Positions 26,230 through 37,195 are shown, counted from the first letter of the stretch. The stretch: 64,000 nucleotides of DNA from Acidovorax sp. 107 (GCF_003058055.1 NZ_QBTZ01000001.1:1056501-1120500), one strand, 5' to 3'. The notes: a model not told the origin generated them from the sequence alone. Translations and numbers: made by a program.

Positions 26230-26976
26230 ATGCGCCAACTGCTCGTCATCAACCCCAATATGTCGGCCCATGTCAGTACCTTGCTGCAGCGGCATGTGCA
26301 GGGGGCTGTGGGCTCGCATGTGGCGGTGCGCACGGCCACGGCCCGCTTTGGCGCACCGTACATCGCGTGTGAGGCGAGCTACGCCGTGGCGGCCCACGCA
26401 GCGCTCGATGTGTGGGCGCACGAGATCGCACAGCCACACGCCCCGCCCGACGCGGTGCTGATCGGCTGCTTTGGCGACCCTGGCCTGATGGCGCTGCGCG
26501 AGAGCAGCCCCGTGCCCGTCACCGGCCTGGCCGAAGCGTCATTCATCGAAGCCGCGCGCCACGGCCGCTTTGCCATCGTCACCGGCGGCGAGCGCTGGGG
26601 CCCCATGCTGCAGCGCCTGGCCCAGGCGCTGGGCCACGCCCACGCACTGGCAGGCATCCAGACCGTGGCCCCCACCGGCGCGCAACTGGCGGCTGACCCC
26701 GAAGCGGCCCGCTCGCTGCTGGCCCAGGCCTGCAGAGACGTGGTGCGGCAGATGGGAGTGCAAGCGGTGATTTTGGGCGGGGCGGGGCTGGCAGGCATGG
26801 CTGCCGCTGTGCAGCCGCAAGTGTCGGTGCCGGTGATCGACAGCGTGGTGGCCGGTGCCACCTGGGCGCTGCGCGCGCACCCCGTGCCGCCGGAGCGCAA
26901 GGTGGCAGGGTTTGATGTGGCGTGGGTGGGGGTGTCGCAGGAGATGGCGGCGCTGGGCACCCCCTGCGTGGCCTGA
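26230..26976 (+). CDS. Asp/Glu/hydantoin racemase family protein with one catalytic cysteine replaced
   Basis: The 248-residue protein has the family opening LLVINPNMS and the first catalytic-cysteine motif IGCFGDPGL. The second motif, where hydantoin and allantoin racemases carry LGCAG, reads ILGGAGLAG, so the second cysteine is glycine. Two-base racemisation is then unlikely in the standard form; it may act as a one-sided epimerase, a lyase/isomerase-like member or a binding protein. It ends the importer operon, which suggests the imported compound is an amide, hydantoin or amino-acid derivative. Confidence 0.8.
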   Translation: MRQLLVINPNMSAHVSTLLQRHVQGAVGSHVAVRTATARFGAPYIACEASYAVAAHAALDVWAHEIAQPHAPPDAVLIGCFGDPGLMALRESSPVPVTGLAEASFIEAARHGRFAIVTGGERWGPMLQRLAQALGHAHALAGIQTVAPTGAQLAADPEAARSLLAQACRDVVRQMGVQAVILGGAGLAGMAAAVQPQVSVPVIDSVVAGATWALRAHPVPPERKVAGFDVAWVGVSQEMAALGTPCVA

Positions 26977-27040
26977 CCCGGCCTGGAGGGCCGACGGTTG
27001 CGCAAGGGTTCGGAGTCTCTGCCAGAGCGCAGTTTTCGAG

Positions 27041-27096
27041 TGTTTTTGGCCGGATGCGCTAGAAAAATATGCGTCAAATGCTATGAATTTTGAAGC
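27041..27096 (+). repeat. Dispersed GCTAT-type repeat, intergenic copy
   Basis: The copy reads TGTTTTTGGCCGG, GCGCTAG (27056-27062), ATATGCGTC and GCTATGAATTTTGAAG in the family order. It lies between the racemase-like gene and the 9-bp tandem repeat. Confidence 0.65.
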
Positions 27097-27100
27097 GCAG

Positions 27101-27190
27101 TGCGTTCTGTGCGTTCTGTGCGTTCTGTGCGTTCTGTGCGTTCTGTGCGTTCTGTGCGTTCTGTGCGTTCTGTGCGTTCAGGGCGTTCAG
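27101..27190. repeat. 9-bp tandem repeat (TGCGTTCTG) overlapping the 3' end of nth
   Basis: Eight perfect TGCGTTCTG units (27101-27172) are followed by TGCGTTCAG and GGCGTTCAG (27173-27190). The nth stop codon (minus strand, 27189-27187) lies in the last degenerate unit. Because the unit is nine bases, changes in copy number would not shift frame; a read-through of the alternative frame would give Asn-Ala-Gln repeats. Confidence 0.95.
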
Positions 27191-27825
27191 GGCGCCAGCG
27201 TCTTCGGCCGGTAGTCGCAATACTCGCTCACCACGCATTCCCAGCAGCGCGGCTTGCGCGCCTGGCACACATAGCGGCCTAGCAGGATCAGCCAGTGGTG
27301 CGAGTCCACCGCATAGGCGGCGGGCACGCGCTTCATCAGCTGCAGCTCCACGGCCAGCGGGTTCTTGCCCGGTGCCAGGCCTGTGCGGTTGCTCACGCGG
27401 AATATGTGCGTGTCCACCGCCATCGTGGGCTGGCCAAAGGCCACGTTCAGCACCACATTCGCCGTCTTGCGGCCCACGCCGGGCAGGGCCTCCAGCGCTT
27501 CGCGCGTGCGGGGCACCACGCTGCCGTGCTGCTCCACCAGGATGCGGCAGGTCTCCATCAGGTTCTTGGCCTTGGTGCGGTACAGGCCGATGGTCTTGAT
27601 GTAGCCCTCCAGCCCCTCCAGACCCAGGTCCAGGATGGCCTGGGGCGTGCCCGCCACCGGGAACAGCTTGCGCGTGGCCTTGTTCACGCCCACGTCGGTG
27701 GCCTGAGCCGACAGCAGCACGGCGGCGAGTAGTTCGAACGGCGTGGTGTATTCCAGCTCCGTGTTGGGCAGGGGGTTGGCCGCCTTGAGGGTGGCGAAGA
27801 AGGGCTCGATCTGGGCGGTTTTCAT
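27187..27825 (-). CDS. nth: Endonuclease III
   Basis: The 212-residue protein has the helix-hairpin-helix LEALPGVGRKTANVVL with the catalytic lysine, the catalytic aspartate in AVDTHIFRV, and the C-terminal [4Fe-4S] pattern C-x6-C-x2-C-x5-C (CQARKPRCWECVVSEYC). It removes oxidised pyrimidines from DNA and nicks abasic sites. Length equals the E. coli enzyme. Two further ATGs lie in tandem upstream (27828, 27831), overlapping the end of the LysR gene, so translation is probably coupled. Its stop falls inside a tandem repeat. Confidence 0.95.
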   Translation of the reverse strand: MKTAQIEPFFATLKAANPLPNTELEYTTPFELLAAVLLSAQATDVGVNKATRKLFPVAGTPQAILDLGLEGLEGYIKTIGLYRTKAKNLMETCRILVEQHGSVVPRTREALEALPGVGRKTANVVLNVAFGQPTMAVDTHIFRVSNRTGLAPGKNPLAVELQLMKRVPAAYAVDSHHWLILLGRYVCQARKPRCWECVVSEYCDYRPKTLAP

Positions 27826-27827
27826 CA

Positions 27828-28793
27828 TCATCGTTGGCGGGGTGGGGCAGGGGGCTGGCTTCTTTTGGTGGGTGTGGCCGGTGCCGCATTGTCCCGCAGC
27901 TGTGTCTGCAAAAATTCCAGGAACATCCGCACCGCAGCGGGCAGGGTGCGGCCGCTCAGGGTTTGCAGCTCGGCGGCGCGGGCGTTCATGCCGGGCTCGC
28001 GGATCTGCGCCGCGTGCAGCTCGCCGCGCTGCACCCGGTCGCGCACCGTCACCTCGCCCGAGATGGACAGGCCGCCGCCATGCAGCACAAAGTGCATCAG
28101 CGTCTCGAAGTGGTTGCACACCAGCGCGGGCTCGAAGACCAAGCCGCGCTGGCTGCAGCCAATGTCGAACAGCTGGCGCACGGTGTTGTCGCGCTCGGGC
28201 AGGGCGATGGGGTAGGCGTGCATCTGCGCCAGCGTGACGGAGTGGGCGCGTGCCAGCGCGTGGTCGGGCCGCATGATGGCAATGACGGGCGCGGCCTGGC
28301 GGTGCTGCACCACGATGTCCCGCTCGGCCGAGCGGCTGTAGGTCAGGCCAATGTCCGCGTCGCCGTTGAGTACTGCCACGGTCACTGCTGCCGGGCTGGC
28401 CACGCGCAGGTGGAACTGAATGCCGGGGTACTGCAGGCGGAACTGCGCCATCACACGTGGCAAAAACTCGATGGCAAAACCCGCCGAGCTGCAAATGCGC
28501 ACCAGCCCCGTGCGCAGGCCCTGCAGCGCCTGGATGTCGGAGACCACGCGGTCGGCCTCCAGCGCGCCGCGCCGTGCATGGGCGGCCAGCAACTCGCCCG
28601 CAGCGCTGGGCGCCATGCCGCGCGGGCGCCGGTCAAACAGCGGCACGCCCAGCAGGTCTTCGAGGGCGGCCACCTGGCGACTCACGGCCGAGGGCGATAC
28701 ATTCAGGCGCGTGGCGGCCTCGCTGACGGAGCCGCTGCGCACCACCTCCAGAAAGTAGCGCAGCGCGGTGTCCTGCAAGCGGCTGGAAAGCAT
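27828..28793 (-). CDS. LysR-family transcriptional regulator
   Basis: The ATG at 28793 is chosen because GAAAGG precedes it by five bases; it gives 321 residues. The N-terminal winged helix is typical (ALRYFLEVVRSGSVSEAATR; SPSAVSRQVAALEDLLG), followed by a periplasmic-binding-like effector domain. The C-terminus has a Pro/Thr/Lys-rich tail. It is divergent from the amidase gene; an ATCGTCGAT palindrome at 28844-28852 in the shared gap is a possible site. It probably controls the amidase and Bug-protein genes. Confidence 0.88.
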   Translation of the reverse strand: MLSSRLQDTALRYFLEVVRSGSVSEAATRLNVSPSAVSRQVAALEDLLGVPLFDRRPRGMAPSAAGELLAAHARRGALEADRVVSDIQALQGLRTGLVRICSSAGFAIEFLPRVMAQFRLQYPGIQFHLRVASPAAVTVAVLNGDADIGLTYSRSAERDIVVQHRQAAPVIAIMRPDHALARAHSVTLAQMHAYPIALPERDNTVRQLFDIGCSQRGLVFEPALVCNHFETLMHFVLHGGGLSISGEVTVRDRVQRGELHAAQIREPGMNARAAELQTLSGRTLPAAVRMFLEFLQTQLRDNAAPATPTKRSQPPAPPRQR

Positions 28794-28889
28794 GGGGGCC
28801 TTTCGGGGTGTGGATTGCATAAAACGCAAAGATAACCCCAGAAATCGTCGATTGTCGAAACGCAGCGGGCTGCGTATGCTGACTCGCCA

Positions 28890-30389
28890 ATGACACATTC
28901 AACGGCCCCAGCACCCATGTCTTCTGCAAACAGCCTTCCCCCGGGCGACACCCCCAGCCGCATCGTGGACCACACGGCCACCGGCCTGTCGCGCGCCATC
29001 CACGCGCGCGAGGTCTCCTGCACCGAGGTGCTGGACGCCTACCTGGCCCAGGTGGACCGGCTCAACCCCGTGGTGAACGCTCTGGTGGCGATGGTGGACC
29101 GCAACGCCCTGCGCGCGCAGGCGGCGGAGCGCGATGCGCAACTGGCGCGCGGCGAGAGTCGGGGCCCGCTGCATGGGTTTCCGCAGGCGCCCAAGGACAT
29201 CATGCCCGCTGCGGGCATGGTCACTACGCGGGGCTCGCCCATCTTTGCCGGGCAGGTCTCGGCCACGGATGCGGTGGTGTTCGAGCGCATGCGCGCGGGC
29301 GGTGCGCTCTTCATTGGCCGCAGCAATTCGCCGGAGTTTGGCCTGGGCGGCCACACCTACAACCCGGTGTACGGCACCACGCGCAACGCCCACAACCCGG
29401 CCGTATCGGCGGGCGGCAGCAGCGGTGGGGCGGCGGTGGCGGTGGCATTGCACATGCTGCCCGTGGCTGATGGCTCGGACATGATGGGATCGCTGCGCAC
29501 GCCAGCGGCCTTCAACAATGTGTATGGGCTGCGCACCTCGTTCGGCTTGGTGCCGCATGGGCCGACAGAAGAAGTGTTCTTCCAGCAGTTCAGCGTGGCC
29601 GGGCCCATGGCCCGCAACATTCCGGACCTGGCGCTGCTGCTGTCGGTGCAGGCGGGTTTTGATGCGCGCCTGCCGCTCACGCGCCGCCACGAGGATGTTG
29701 CCCTGCTGGGCCAGCCGCTGGAGCGCGACTGGCGCGGTGCCCGCATCGGCTGGCTGGGCGACCTGGGCGGCCACCTGTCCACCGAGCCCGGTGTGCTGGC
29801 CACCTGCGAAAAGGCGCTGGAACACTTCCGCTCCGCAGGCTGCACGGTGGAGTCCGTCGTGCCCGCGTTCGACCTGAAGCAGCTGTGGAACGCATGGATC
29901 GACCTGCGCAGCTTCAGCGTGGCAGGGGCCAATGCGGCCTTGTATCGCAACCCGGCCACGCATGCGCTGCTCAAACCCGAGGCGGTGTGGGAGATCGAGC
30001 GCGGCATGCGCCTGACTGCCTTGCAGGTGTACGACGCAGCCCGTGTGCGCAGCGCGTGGTACCAGTTGCTGCGCGGCCTGTTCGAGCAGTTCGATTTTCT
30101 GGTGCTGCCCGCCGCACAGGTCTTCCCGTTCGATGCCGCTATGGACTGGCCCCACGAAGTCGGCGGCCGGACCATGGACACCTACCACCGCTGGATGGAG
30201 GCCGTGGTGCCCGCCACCATGGCTGGGCTGCCCGCGCTGGCAGCCCCCGCAGGCTTCGGCCCCAGCGGCCTGCCTGCGGGTCTGCAGATCATCGGCCCGG
30301 CGCAGTCTGACGCCGCCGTGCTGCAGATCGGCCACGCCTACGACCAGGCCAGCGGGTATGCGCGCCAGCGAAGTCCCTTGCTGGATTGA
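28890..30389 (+). CDS. Amidase, amidase-signature family
   Basis: The 499-residue protein has the amidase-signature Ser-cisSer-Lys triad: lysine in APKDIM, cis-serine in SAGGSSGGAAV and nucleophile serine in DGSDMMGSLRTPA (MMG in place of the usual MGG). It hydrolyses a carboxamide of unknown identity. ATG 28917 is an alternative start and would remove nine residues. It is divergent from a LysR gene and is followed by a Bug-type binding protein, an arrangement common for uptake and breakdown of an organic acid or amide. Confidence 0.9.
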   Translation: MTHSTAPAPMSSANSLPPGDTPSRIVDHTATGLSRAIHAREVSCTEVLDAYLAQVDRLNPVVNALVAMVDRNALRAQAAERDAQLARGESRGPLHGFPQAPKDIMPAAGMVTTRGSPIFAGQVSATDAVVFERMRAGGALFIGRSNSPEFGLGGHTYNPVYGTTRNAHNPAVSAGGSSGGAAVAVALHMLPVADGSDMMGSLRTPAAFNNVYGLRTSFGLVPHGPTEEVFFQQFSVAGPMARNIPDLALLLSVQAGFDARLPLTRRHEDVALLGQPLERDWRGARIGWLGDLGGHLSTEPGVLATCEKALEHFRSAGCTVESVVPAFDLKQLWNAWIDLRSFSVAGANAALYRNPATHALLKPEAVWEIERGMRLTALQVYDAARVRSAWYQLLRGLFEQFDFLVLPAAQVFPFDAAMDWPHEVGGRTMDTYHRWMEAVVPATMAGLPALAAPAGFGPSGLPAGLQIIGPAQSDAAVLQIGHAYDQASGYARQRSPLLD

Positions 30390-30470
30390 TGGGGGCCTGG
30401 CCGTTCGCCATTCCTTACCACACCGTTACCCCCCTCGCTTTTGTCAATGTGCTTTCTGGAGAGCTTCACC

Positions 30471-31448
30471 ATGCTGCGTTCCCGCTTCGTATCGAGTCTT
30501 CTGCTCAGTGCCCTGGTACTGGGCGCGCCCGGCCTGGCGCAGGCACAGACTTACCCTGACCGGCCCATCAAGCTGGTCGTGCCTTTTGCAGCAGGTGGCG
30601 CGACCGACATCCTGGGGCGGTTGCTGGCCACAGCCATGGGCGAGCGCCTGGGGCAGCCCATGGTGGTCGAGAACCGACCCGGCGCGGGCACGGTGGTGGC
30701 AGCATCCGTGGTGGCCAAGGCGCCTGCTGACGGCTACACGCTGCTGCTCGGGTCCAACACCACGCTCACGATGAACCCGGCCATTCGCACGAACCTGCCG
30801 TACGACCCCCTCAAGAGCTTCACGCCCCTGGCCCTGGTGGCCGACATGGGGTTGCTGCTGGTGGCCCACAACGACACCCCGGGCCAGTCGCTCAAGGACA
30901 TCGTGGCCCAGGCCAAGGCGGCGCCGGACAAGTTTTCGTATGGCTCCTACGGCACGGGCTCGTCGGTGCACTTTGGCGCCGAGATGCTCAAGACCACGGC
31001 AGGCTTTCCGATGATGCATGTGCCTTTCAACGGCAGCTCGCCCAGCCTTACGGCGCTGATGGGCGGGCAGGTGCAACTGGCGGTGGACACCGTGGTGGCG
31101 TCCACGCCGCTCATCAAGTCCGGCAAGATCAAGGCGATTGCGGCGCTCAGTCCTCAGCGCCTGGCCCTGCTGCCCAATGTGCCCACGGTGGCCGAAAGCG
31201 GCTACCCCGGCTTTGACATGGGATCGTGGTTTGCCTTTGTGGGGCCCGCAGGCCTGCCCGCACCCGTGCAGAAGAAGCTGGAAAAGGCCCTGGCCGAGAC
31301 CATGGCCTCGTCGGAGTTCAAGAAGAAGATGGTGGACATCGGCCTCACACCCCTGGGTGGCAATGGGGATGCGCTGCGCGCACGCATTGAGCGCGAGCTG
31401 CCGCTGATGCGCGCCGTGGCGGCGCGGGCGGATATCCGGGTGGATTGA
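30471..31448 (+). CDS. Bug/TctC-family periplasmic solute-binding protein
   Basis: The ATG at 30471 follows GGAGAG and gives 325 residues with a clear signal peptide ending AQAQ. The Bug-fold motifs are YPDRPIKLVVPFAAGGATDI, VENRPGAG and PADGYTLLLGSN. These proteins bind carboxylates and sometimes amides and are greatly expanded in Burkholderiales. No TctA/TctB membrane genes are nearby, so it is either served by a distant transporter or acts as a sensor. It is 81 bases behind the amidase gene. Confidence 0.92.
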   Translation: MLRSRFVSSLLLSALVLGAPGLAQAQTYPDRPIKLVVPFAAGGATDILGRLLATAMGERLGQPMVVENRPGAGTVVAASVVAKAPADGYTLLLGSNTTLTMNPAIRTNLPYDPLKSFTPLALVADMGLLLVAHNDTPGQSLKDIVAQAKAAPDKFSYGSYGTGSSVHFGAEMLKTTAGFPMMHVPFNGSSPSLTALMGGQVQLAVDTVVASTPLIKSGKIKAIAALSPQRLALLPNVPTVAESGYPGFDMGSWFAFVGPAGLPAPVQKKLEKALAETMASSEFKKKMVDIGLTPLGGNGDALRARIERELPLMRAVAARADIRVD

Positions 31449-31500
31449 CGGTGGGCGCCGGAACCTGGCTGATCAGCCTTTCAGCGTCGCCCGACAGGTT

Positions 31501-31980
31501 TCAGCGCGCCCGCTTGACTGGGATGCACAGCCAGCACGGAAAGCGCCCGGTGGCCGGGTCCACCGCAAAGTCCTCGTCGTAAATTTCCAGCGCGGCGCGG
31601 GGCTCGCATTCCCAGCCTTCGGGAATCTGGCCCGGCGCGCCCATCTGCGCCCAGGCGGCAGCGATCTCGGGCCCGGTGCCCACAAAGTGCATGCAGGCGT
31701 AATCGCCGCCTTCGTAGTCCATCACCTGCACATCGGGCCCGGTGCGCAGGCCCACGCCAATCTGCACCGCTGCGTCATAGCGGCACCGCTCGGGCGGCGT
31801 GCAGGCCGGGTCGTCGTGGCTGAAGCCGTAAAACTTGGGTCGCGGATCATTCAGGCGATTTGCGGCACACCAGCTGCCAAAACGCTCCCACAGCTCGGTC
31901 AGGCCCGGGTGGCCGTAAGCGCCGGTGTGGCGCATGGTGGCAAGGCGCATGCGGGGCAGGGTGCGGATGGTCAAGGTCAT
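31501..31980 (-). CDS. GyrI-like small-molecule-binding domain protein
   Basis: The 159-residue protein matches the AraC effector-binding/GyrI-like fold: start MTLTIRTLPRMRLATMRHTG, central YGFSHDDPACTPPERCRYDA, and C-terminal LEIYDEDFAVDPATG. No DNA-binding domain is attached. Stand-alone members bind drugs or other hydrophobic small molecules, or inhibit gyrase in the case of SbmC. The role here is unknown. Confidence 0.8.
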   Translation of the reverse strand: MTLTIRTLPRMRLATMRHTGAYGHPGLTELWERFGSWCAANRLNDPRPKFYGFSHDDPACTPPERCRYDAAVQIGVGLRTGPDVQVMDYEGGDYACMHFVGTGPEIAAAWAQMGAPGQIPEGWECEPRAALEIYDEDFAVDPATGRFPCWLCIPVKRAR

Positions 31981-32104
31981 GGCGGGCAGGGCAATGGCGT
32001 GGAGGGAAAACCCAGTTTAGAGCCTGTCGGACGGACACCGCATGAATCCTGCGTCGCAATTGGCGACAATGCACGGTTTGTTGCCAACCACTTCTGTCCA
32101 CGCC

Positions 32105-33295
32105 ATGCAATTTGCCGACCGCCTGAACAACGTAGAAACCTCCGCCATCCGCGAGCTTTTCAAGCTGCTGGGCAAGCCCGGCATCATCAGCTTTGCAGGC
32201 GGATTCCCCGACAGCGCGATGTTCGACGTGGAAGGCATCCGCGCCGCCAGCAATGCTGCCCTGGCCGAAGAACCCGGTGCGGCGCTGCAGTACGGTGCCA
32301 CCGAAGGCTATAACCCGTTGCGCGAGCAACTGGCCGCCTTCATGACCAGCAAGGGCGCCAGGGATGTGGCGGCCGAACACCTCATCGTCACCACCGGCAG
32401 CCAGCAGGCGCTGGACCTGCTGGGCAAGACGCTCATCAGCCCCGGCGACAAGGTGATTGTGGAAGGCCCGACCTTCCTGGCAACCATCCAGTGCTTCCGC
32501 CTGTATGGCGCCGAACTCATCAGCGCGCCCATCGACGGCAACGGCGTGAAGACCGACGAGCTGGAAAAGCTCATCGCCGAACACAAGCCCAAGTTCGTTT
32601 ACCTGATCCCTACCTTCGGCAACCCCAGCGGCGCCATGCTGAGCCTGGAGCGCCGCAAGGCCGTGCTGGCAATGGCCGTGAAGCACAACACGCTGATCGT
32701 CGAGGACGATCCTTATGGCGATCTGTATTTTGGCGATGCGCCTCCCCCTAGTCTGCTGAATCTGTCGGCCACCGTGCCCGGCAGCCGCGATCTGCTGGTG
32801 CACTGCGGCAGCCTGAGCAAGGTGCTGTCGCCCGGCCTGCGCGTGGGCTGGATGATTGCCCCGGCCGAGTTGCTGGGCAAGGCCACCATGTGCAAGCAGT
32901 TCAGCGATGCACACACCAGCACCTTTGCGCAGGCCACGGCCGCGCAGTACCTCAAGGCCGGCCGCATGCCTGGCACGCTGGCCAACGTGCGCAAGGTGTA
33001 TGCCGAACGTGCCCAGGCCATGGGCGACGCGCTGCGCAAGGAACTGGGCGACGCCATCGAATTTGTGCAGCCCCAGGGCGGCCTGTTCGTGTGGGCGCGC
33101 CTGACGGGCGCAGGCGGCAAGGTGGCCGATGGCAACGTGCTGGCCAAGCGCGCGATTGAAAAGGGTGTGGCCTTTGTGCCCGGCACGCCGTTCTTCTGCG
33201 CCAACCCCGACCACGCCACCTTCCGCCTGTCGTTCGCGACGGCCGATGTGGACAAGATCCGCGAAGGCGTCGCGCGCCTGGGCCAGGCGATCTGA
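32105..33295 (+). CDS. PLP-dependent aminotransferase, 2-aminoadipate transaminase-like
   Basis: The 396-residue protein begins FADRLNNVETSAIRELFKLL-like and carries ISFAGGFPD, VTTGSQQALDLLGKTL, the NPSG motif (FGNPSGAM) and the PLP lysine in GSLSKVLSPGLRVGW. It has the fold of MocR aminotransferase domains without a DNA-binding part. Substrates of relatives include 2-aminoadipate, leucine and other amino acids. ATG 32042 is an alternative start that would add 21 residues; neither has a strong ribosome-binding site. slyX follows after seven bases. Confidence 0.88.
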   Translation: MQFADRLNNVETSAIRELFKLLGKPGIISFAGGFPDSAMFDVEGIRAASNAALAEEPGAALQYGATEGYNPLREQLAAFMTSKGARDVAAEHLIVTTGSQQALDLLGKTLISPGDKVIVEGPTFLATIQCFRLYGAELISAPIDGNGVKTDELEKLIAEHKPKFVYLIPTFGNPSGAMLSLERRKAVLAMAVKHNTLIVEDDPYGDLYFGDAPPPSLLNLSATVPGSRDLLVHCGSLSKVLSPGLRVGWMIAPAELLGKATMCKQFSDAHTSTFAQATAAQYLKAGRMPGTLANVRKVYAERAQAMGDALRKELGDAIEFVQPQGGLFVWARLTGAGGKVADGNVLAKRAIEKGVAFVPGTPFFCANPDHATFRLSFATADVDKIREGVARLGQAI

Positions 33296-33302
33296 CGCCT
33301 CC

Positions 33303-33530
33303 ATGTCCGACACCAACGATCTCGCCAACGTTCTCCAGCGCCTTGAAAGCCTGGAGATCAAGGCCAGCTTTACCGAAGACTTGCTGGACCAGCTGAACAT
33401 GACCATCTACCAGCAGCAGCAACTGATCGACCGGTTGACGCACGAGGTCATCCAGCTGCGCCAGCAAGCGCCTGAAGGCGGCTCGAACGGCCCGCGCAAC
33501 CTGCGCGACGAGCTGCCGCCACATTACTGA
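33303..33530 (+). CDS. slyX: SlyX family protein
   Basis: The 75-residue protein is an amphipathic coiled coil with the SlyX pattern (LQRLESLEIKASFTEDLLDQ, then QQQLIDRLTHEVIQLRQQ) and the conserved C-terminal DELPPHY. Its function is not established. The start lies seven bases after the aminotransferase stop. Confidence 0.9.
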   Translation: MSDTNDLANVLQRLESLEIKASFTEDLLDQLNMTIYQQQQLIDRLTHEVIQLRQQAPEGGSNGPRNLRDELPPHY

Positions 33531-33547
33531 TCGGAGCTGATCCGATC
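33529..33547. other. Small hairpin between convergent genes
   Basis: GATCGGA (33529-33535) and TCCGATC (33541-33547) form a seven-pair stem with a five-base loop between slyX and the convergent tetR gene. It lacks a T tract on either side, so terminator function is uncertain. Confidence 0.35.
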
Positions 33548-33554
33548 GCTCGGT

Positions 33555-34187
33555 CTACGCCCTGACGGACCGCCAGGCAGCCTCGGCCAGCTCGGTGCGG
33601 TAGGTAGTCGGCGAGGGCAAACCGCCCTGTGCCGCGTTGCCCGACAGCCAGGCCCTGCAGTAGCTCTGCACTGGCCCCATCACCAGTGACGGCATCAGCT
33701 CGCACGGCAGGTCGCGCAGCGCGCCGGACCGGCGGTGGGGCTCAAACCAGGCCACCAGCGCCTGGTTGCGGCGGCGCGCGGCCTCGGCCAGGTCTGGCGT
33801 GCGCGGGCCGGCGGCCACGGCGCCCCGCGCCTGAAACAGAAAACGCGCCCGCTCGGGCTGCGCCACCACCCAGTCCAGATAGCCCGTGACCAGGGCCTGC
33901 ACGCCCGCCTCCACGCCCTGGGCGGCATCCAGCTGCGCCTGCACGCTGCGCGACTGGTCGTGATAAATCTCGAAGAACAGCGCCGCCACGATGCCGTCGC
34001 GGTTGCCAAAGTGGTGATAGATGCTGCCCACGCTGGCCCCGCAGCGCGCGCGCACGCCGTCGATGGTGACCGCATCCACGCCGCCTTCGGCCGCGCAGGC
34101 CAGGGCGGCGTTCAGGATGTCCTGGCGGCGGTCGGTGGGGGCTTCAGCAGGGGATGAAGTGGGGGGCGGGGAATTGCGGCTTGCCAT
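33555..34187 (-). CDS. TetR-family transcriptional regulator
   Basis: The 210-residue protein has a TetR helix-turn-helix near residues 22-66 (RQDILNAALACAAEGGVDAV; RCGASVGSIYHHFGNRDGIV) and a helical C-terminal ligand domain. It is divergent from fadH, with three evenly spaced TTCTAGAA-like sites in the 55-base gap, so it probably represses fadH and itself. A fatty acyl-CoA or enone ligand would fit that role but is inferred. Confidence 0.9.
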   Translation of the reverse strand: MASRNSPPPTSSPAEAPTDRRQDILNAALACAAEGGVDAVTIDGVRARCGASVGSIYHHFGNRDGIVAALFFEIYHDQSRSVQAQLDAAQGVEAGVQALVTGYLDWVVAQPERARFLFQARGAVAAGPRTPDLAEAARRRNQALVAWFEPHRRSGALRDLPCELMPSLVMGPVQSYCRAWLSGNAAQGGLPSPTTYRTELAEAAWRSVRA

Positions 34188-34196
34188 GGAACGTGA

Positions 34197-36351
<2,155 letters not shown>

Positions 36352-36412
36352 AGGTCGCGGTGTGCGTACCGCCCGGAGGGCGGGCTACTTGACCTGCTGG
36401 GCGTGTTGTTGA

Positions 36413-36475
36413 GGTGTTTTTGGTTGGTAGCGCCGGAAGAATATGCCTGAGTAGCTATTGTTTTGATAGTAAATG
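36413..36475 (+). repeat. Dispersed GCTAT-type repeat, intergenic copy
   Basis: The copy reads GGTGTTTTTGGTTGG, AGCGCCGGAAGAATATGCC, then AGTAGCTATTGTTTTGATAGT. It lies between fadH and the convergent exonuclease gene and is the best reference copy in the window. A fold-back CTATTGTTTTGATAG is visible at its 3' end. Confidence 0.7.
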
Positions 36476-36526
36476 TGCTGCCGTTACTGCGATGGTGTGC
36501 CGCTGCGGCCGTGCCCGCCCAGTCCC

Positions 36527-37195
36527 TCAGGCGGGCAGGTCCAAGGCGTTGAACACCCGCAGCGCGGCCCAGGCGTCGTTGGCGGCGTACACCAGTTGGG
36601 CCTCGCTGAGCTGCGGGTTGGCCCAGTTGGATGTGGCGGCTTTTTTGGACTTGATAAAGCGCTTGTTGAACAGCACCGCCACTGCGCCCTTCACGCCCAT
36701 GTCCTTGCGGTAGCCCTGCTTTCGGAACACGGTGTTCAGCTCCAGCACATCGGCCGGCTGCACGCCCAGCTTGTGCTGGATGCGCTTGGTGTCGTCCCCC
36801 AGGCCAAAGCCCGCCTTGGTCACACCCTGCAGGGCCAGCAGCTCGGCCACGCGCGCGCGGCAGCCGGGGTCGTGCAACTGGAACACCCAGGCCCGTTCCA
36901 GCGTGGCCAGTTGCACGATGTGCGGACCGTCCGATGACTGCCCCTGCACAAAGGTGGGTTTGGACTCGGTGTCGAAGCCCCAGGCGCTGGCGCTGGCCAA
37001 GGCTTTGCAGGCCTGGTCGGCCTGAGCGGGCGTGGAGACCAGCGCTATGCGGTCTGTGCCCAGGCGCTCAAAGGGCTCCAGTAGGGCGATCTGTTCTTTG
37101 TCTGGCGTGGGGCGTTGGGCGGTGCGCGCAGAGGGGTGGTGGAGAGCGGAAGCCGGCTGGCGCAGGGAGGGAGGAGGGGCCGTCATGCTGGCCAT
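36527..37195 (-). CDS. 3'-5' exonuclease, RNase D-like (DEDDy)
   Basis: The 222-residue protein shows the DEDDy motifs: Exo I in FDTESKP, Exo II in GFGLGDDTKRI and Exo III with Tyr and Asp in VYAANDAWAALRVF. It corresponds to the single-domain RNase D-like exonucleases that lack HRDC domains. The start is uncertain: ATG 37195, 37186 and 37243 are all in frame, and none has a strong ribosome-binding site; the sequence before residue 40 is a Pro/Ser/Ala-rich linker. Confidence 0.85.
   Translation of the reverse strand: MASMTAPPPSLRQPASALHHPSARTAQRPTPDKEQIALLEPFERLGTDRIALVSTPAQADQACKALASASAWGFDTESKPTFVQGQSSDGPHIVQLATLERAWVFQLHDPGCRARVAELLALQGVTKAGFGLGDDTKRIQHKLGVQPADVLELNTVFRKQGYRKDMGVKGAVAVLFNKRFIKSKKAATSNWANPQLSEAQLVYAANDAWAALRVFNALDLPA

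Noticed and set aside
27101..27190. Regular repeat considered as a CRISPR array.
   Set aside because: Units are 9 bases, contiguous and without spacers, and no cas genes are present.
27074..27889. A 271-residue minus-strand frame ending in Asn-Ala-Gln repeats.
   Set aside because: It is an alternative frame of nth running into the 9-bp tandem repeat; the nth frame has all catalytic motifs.
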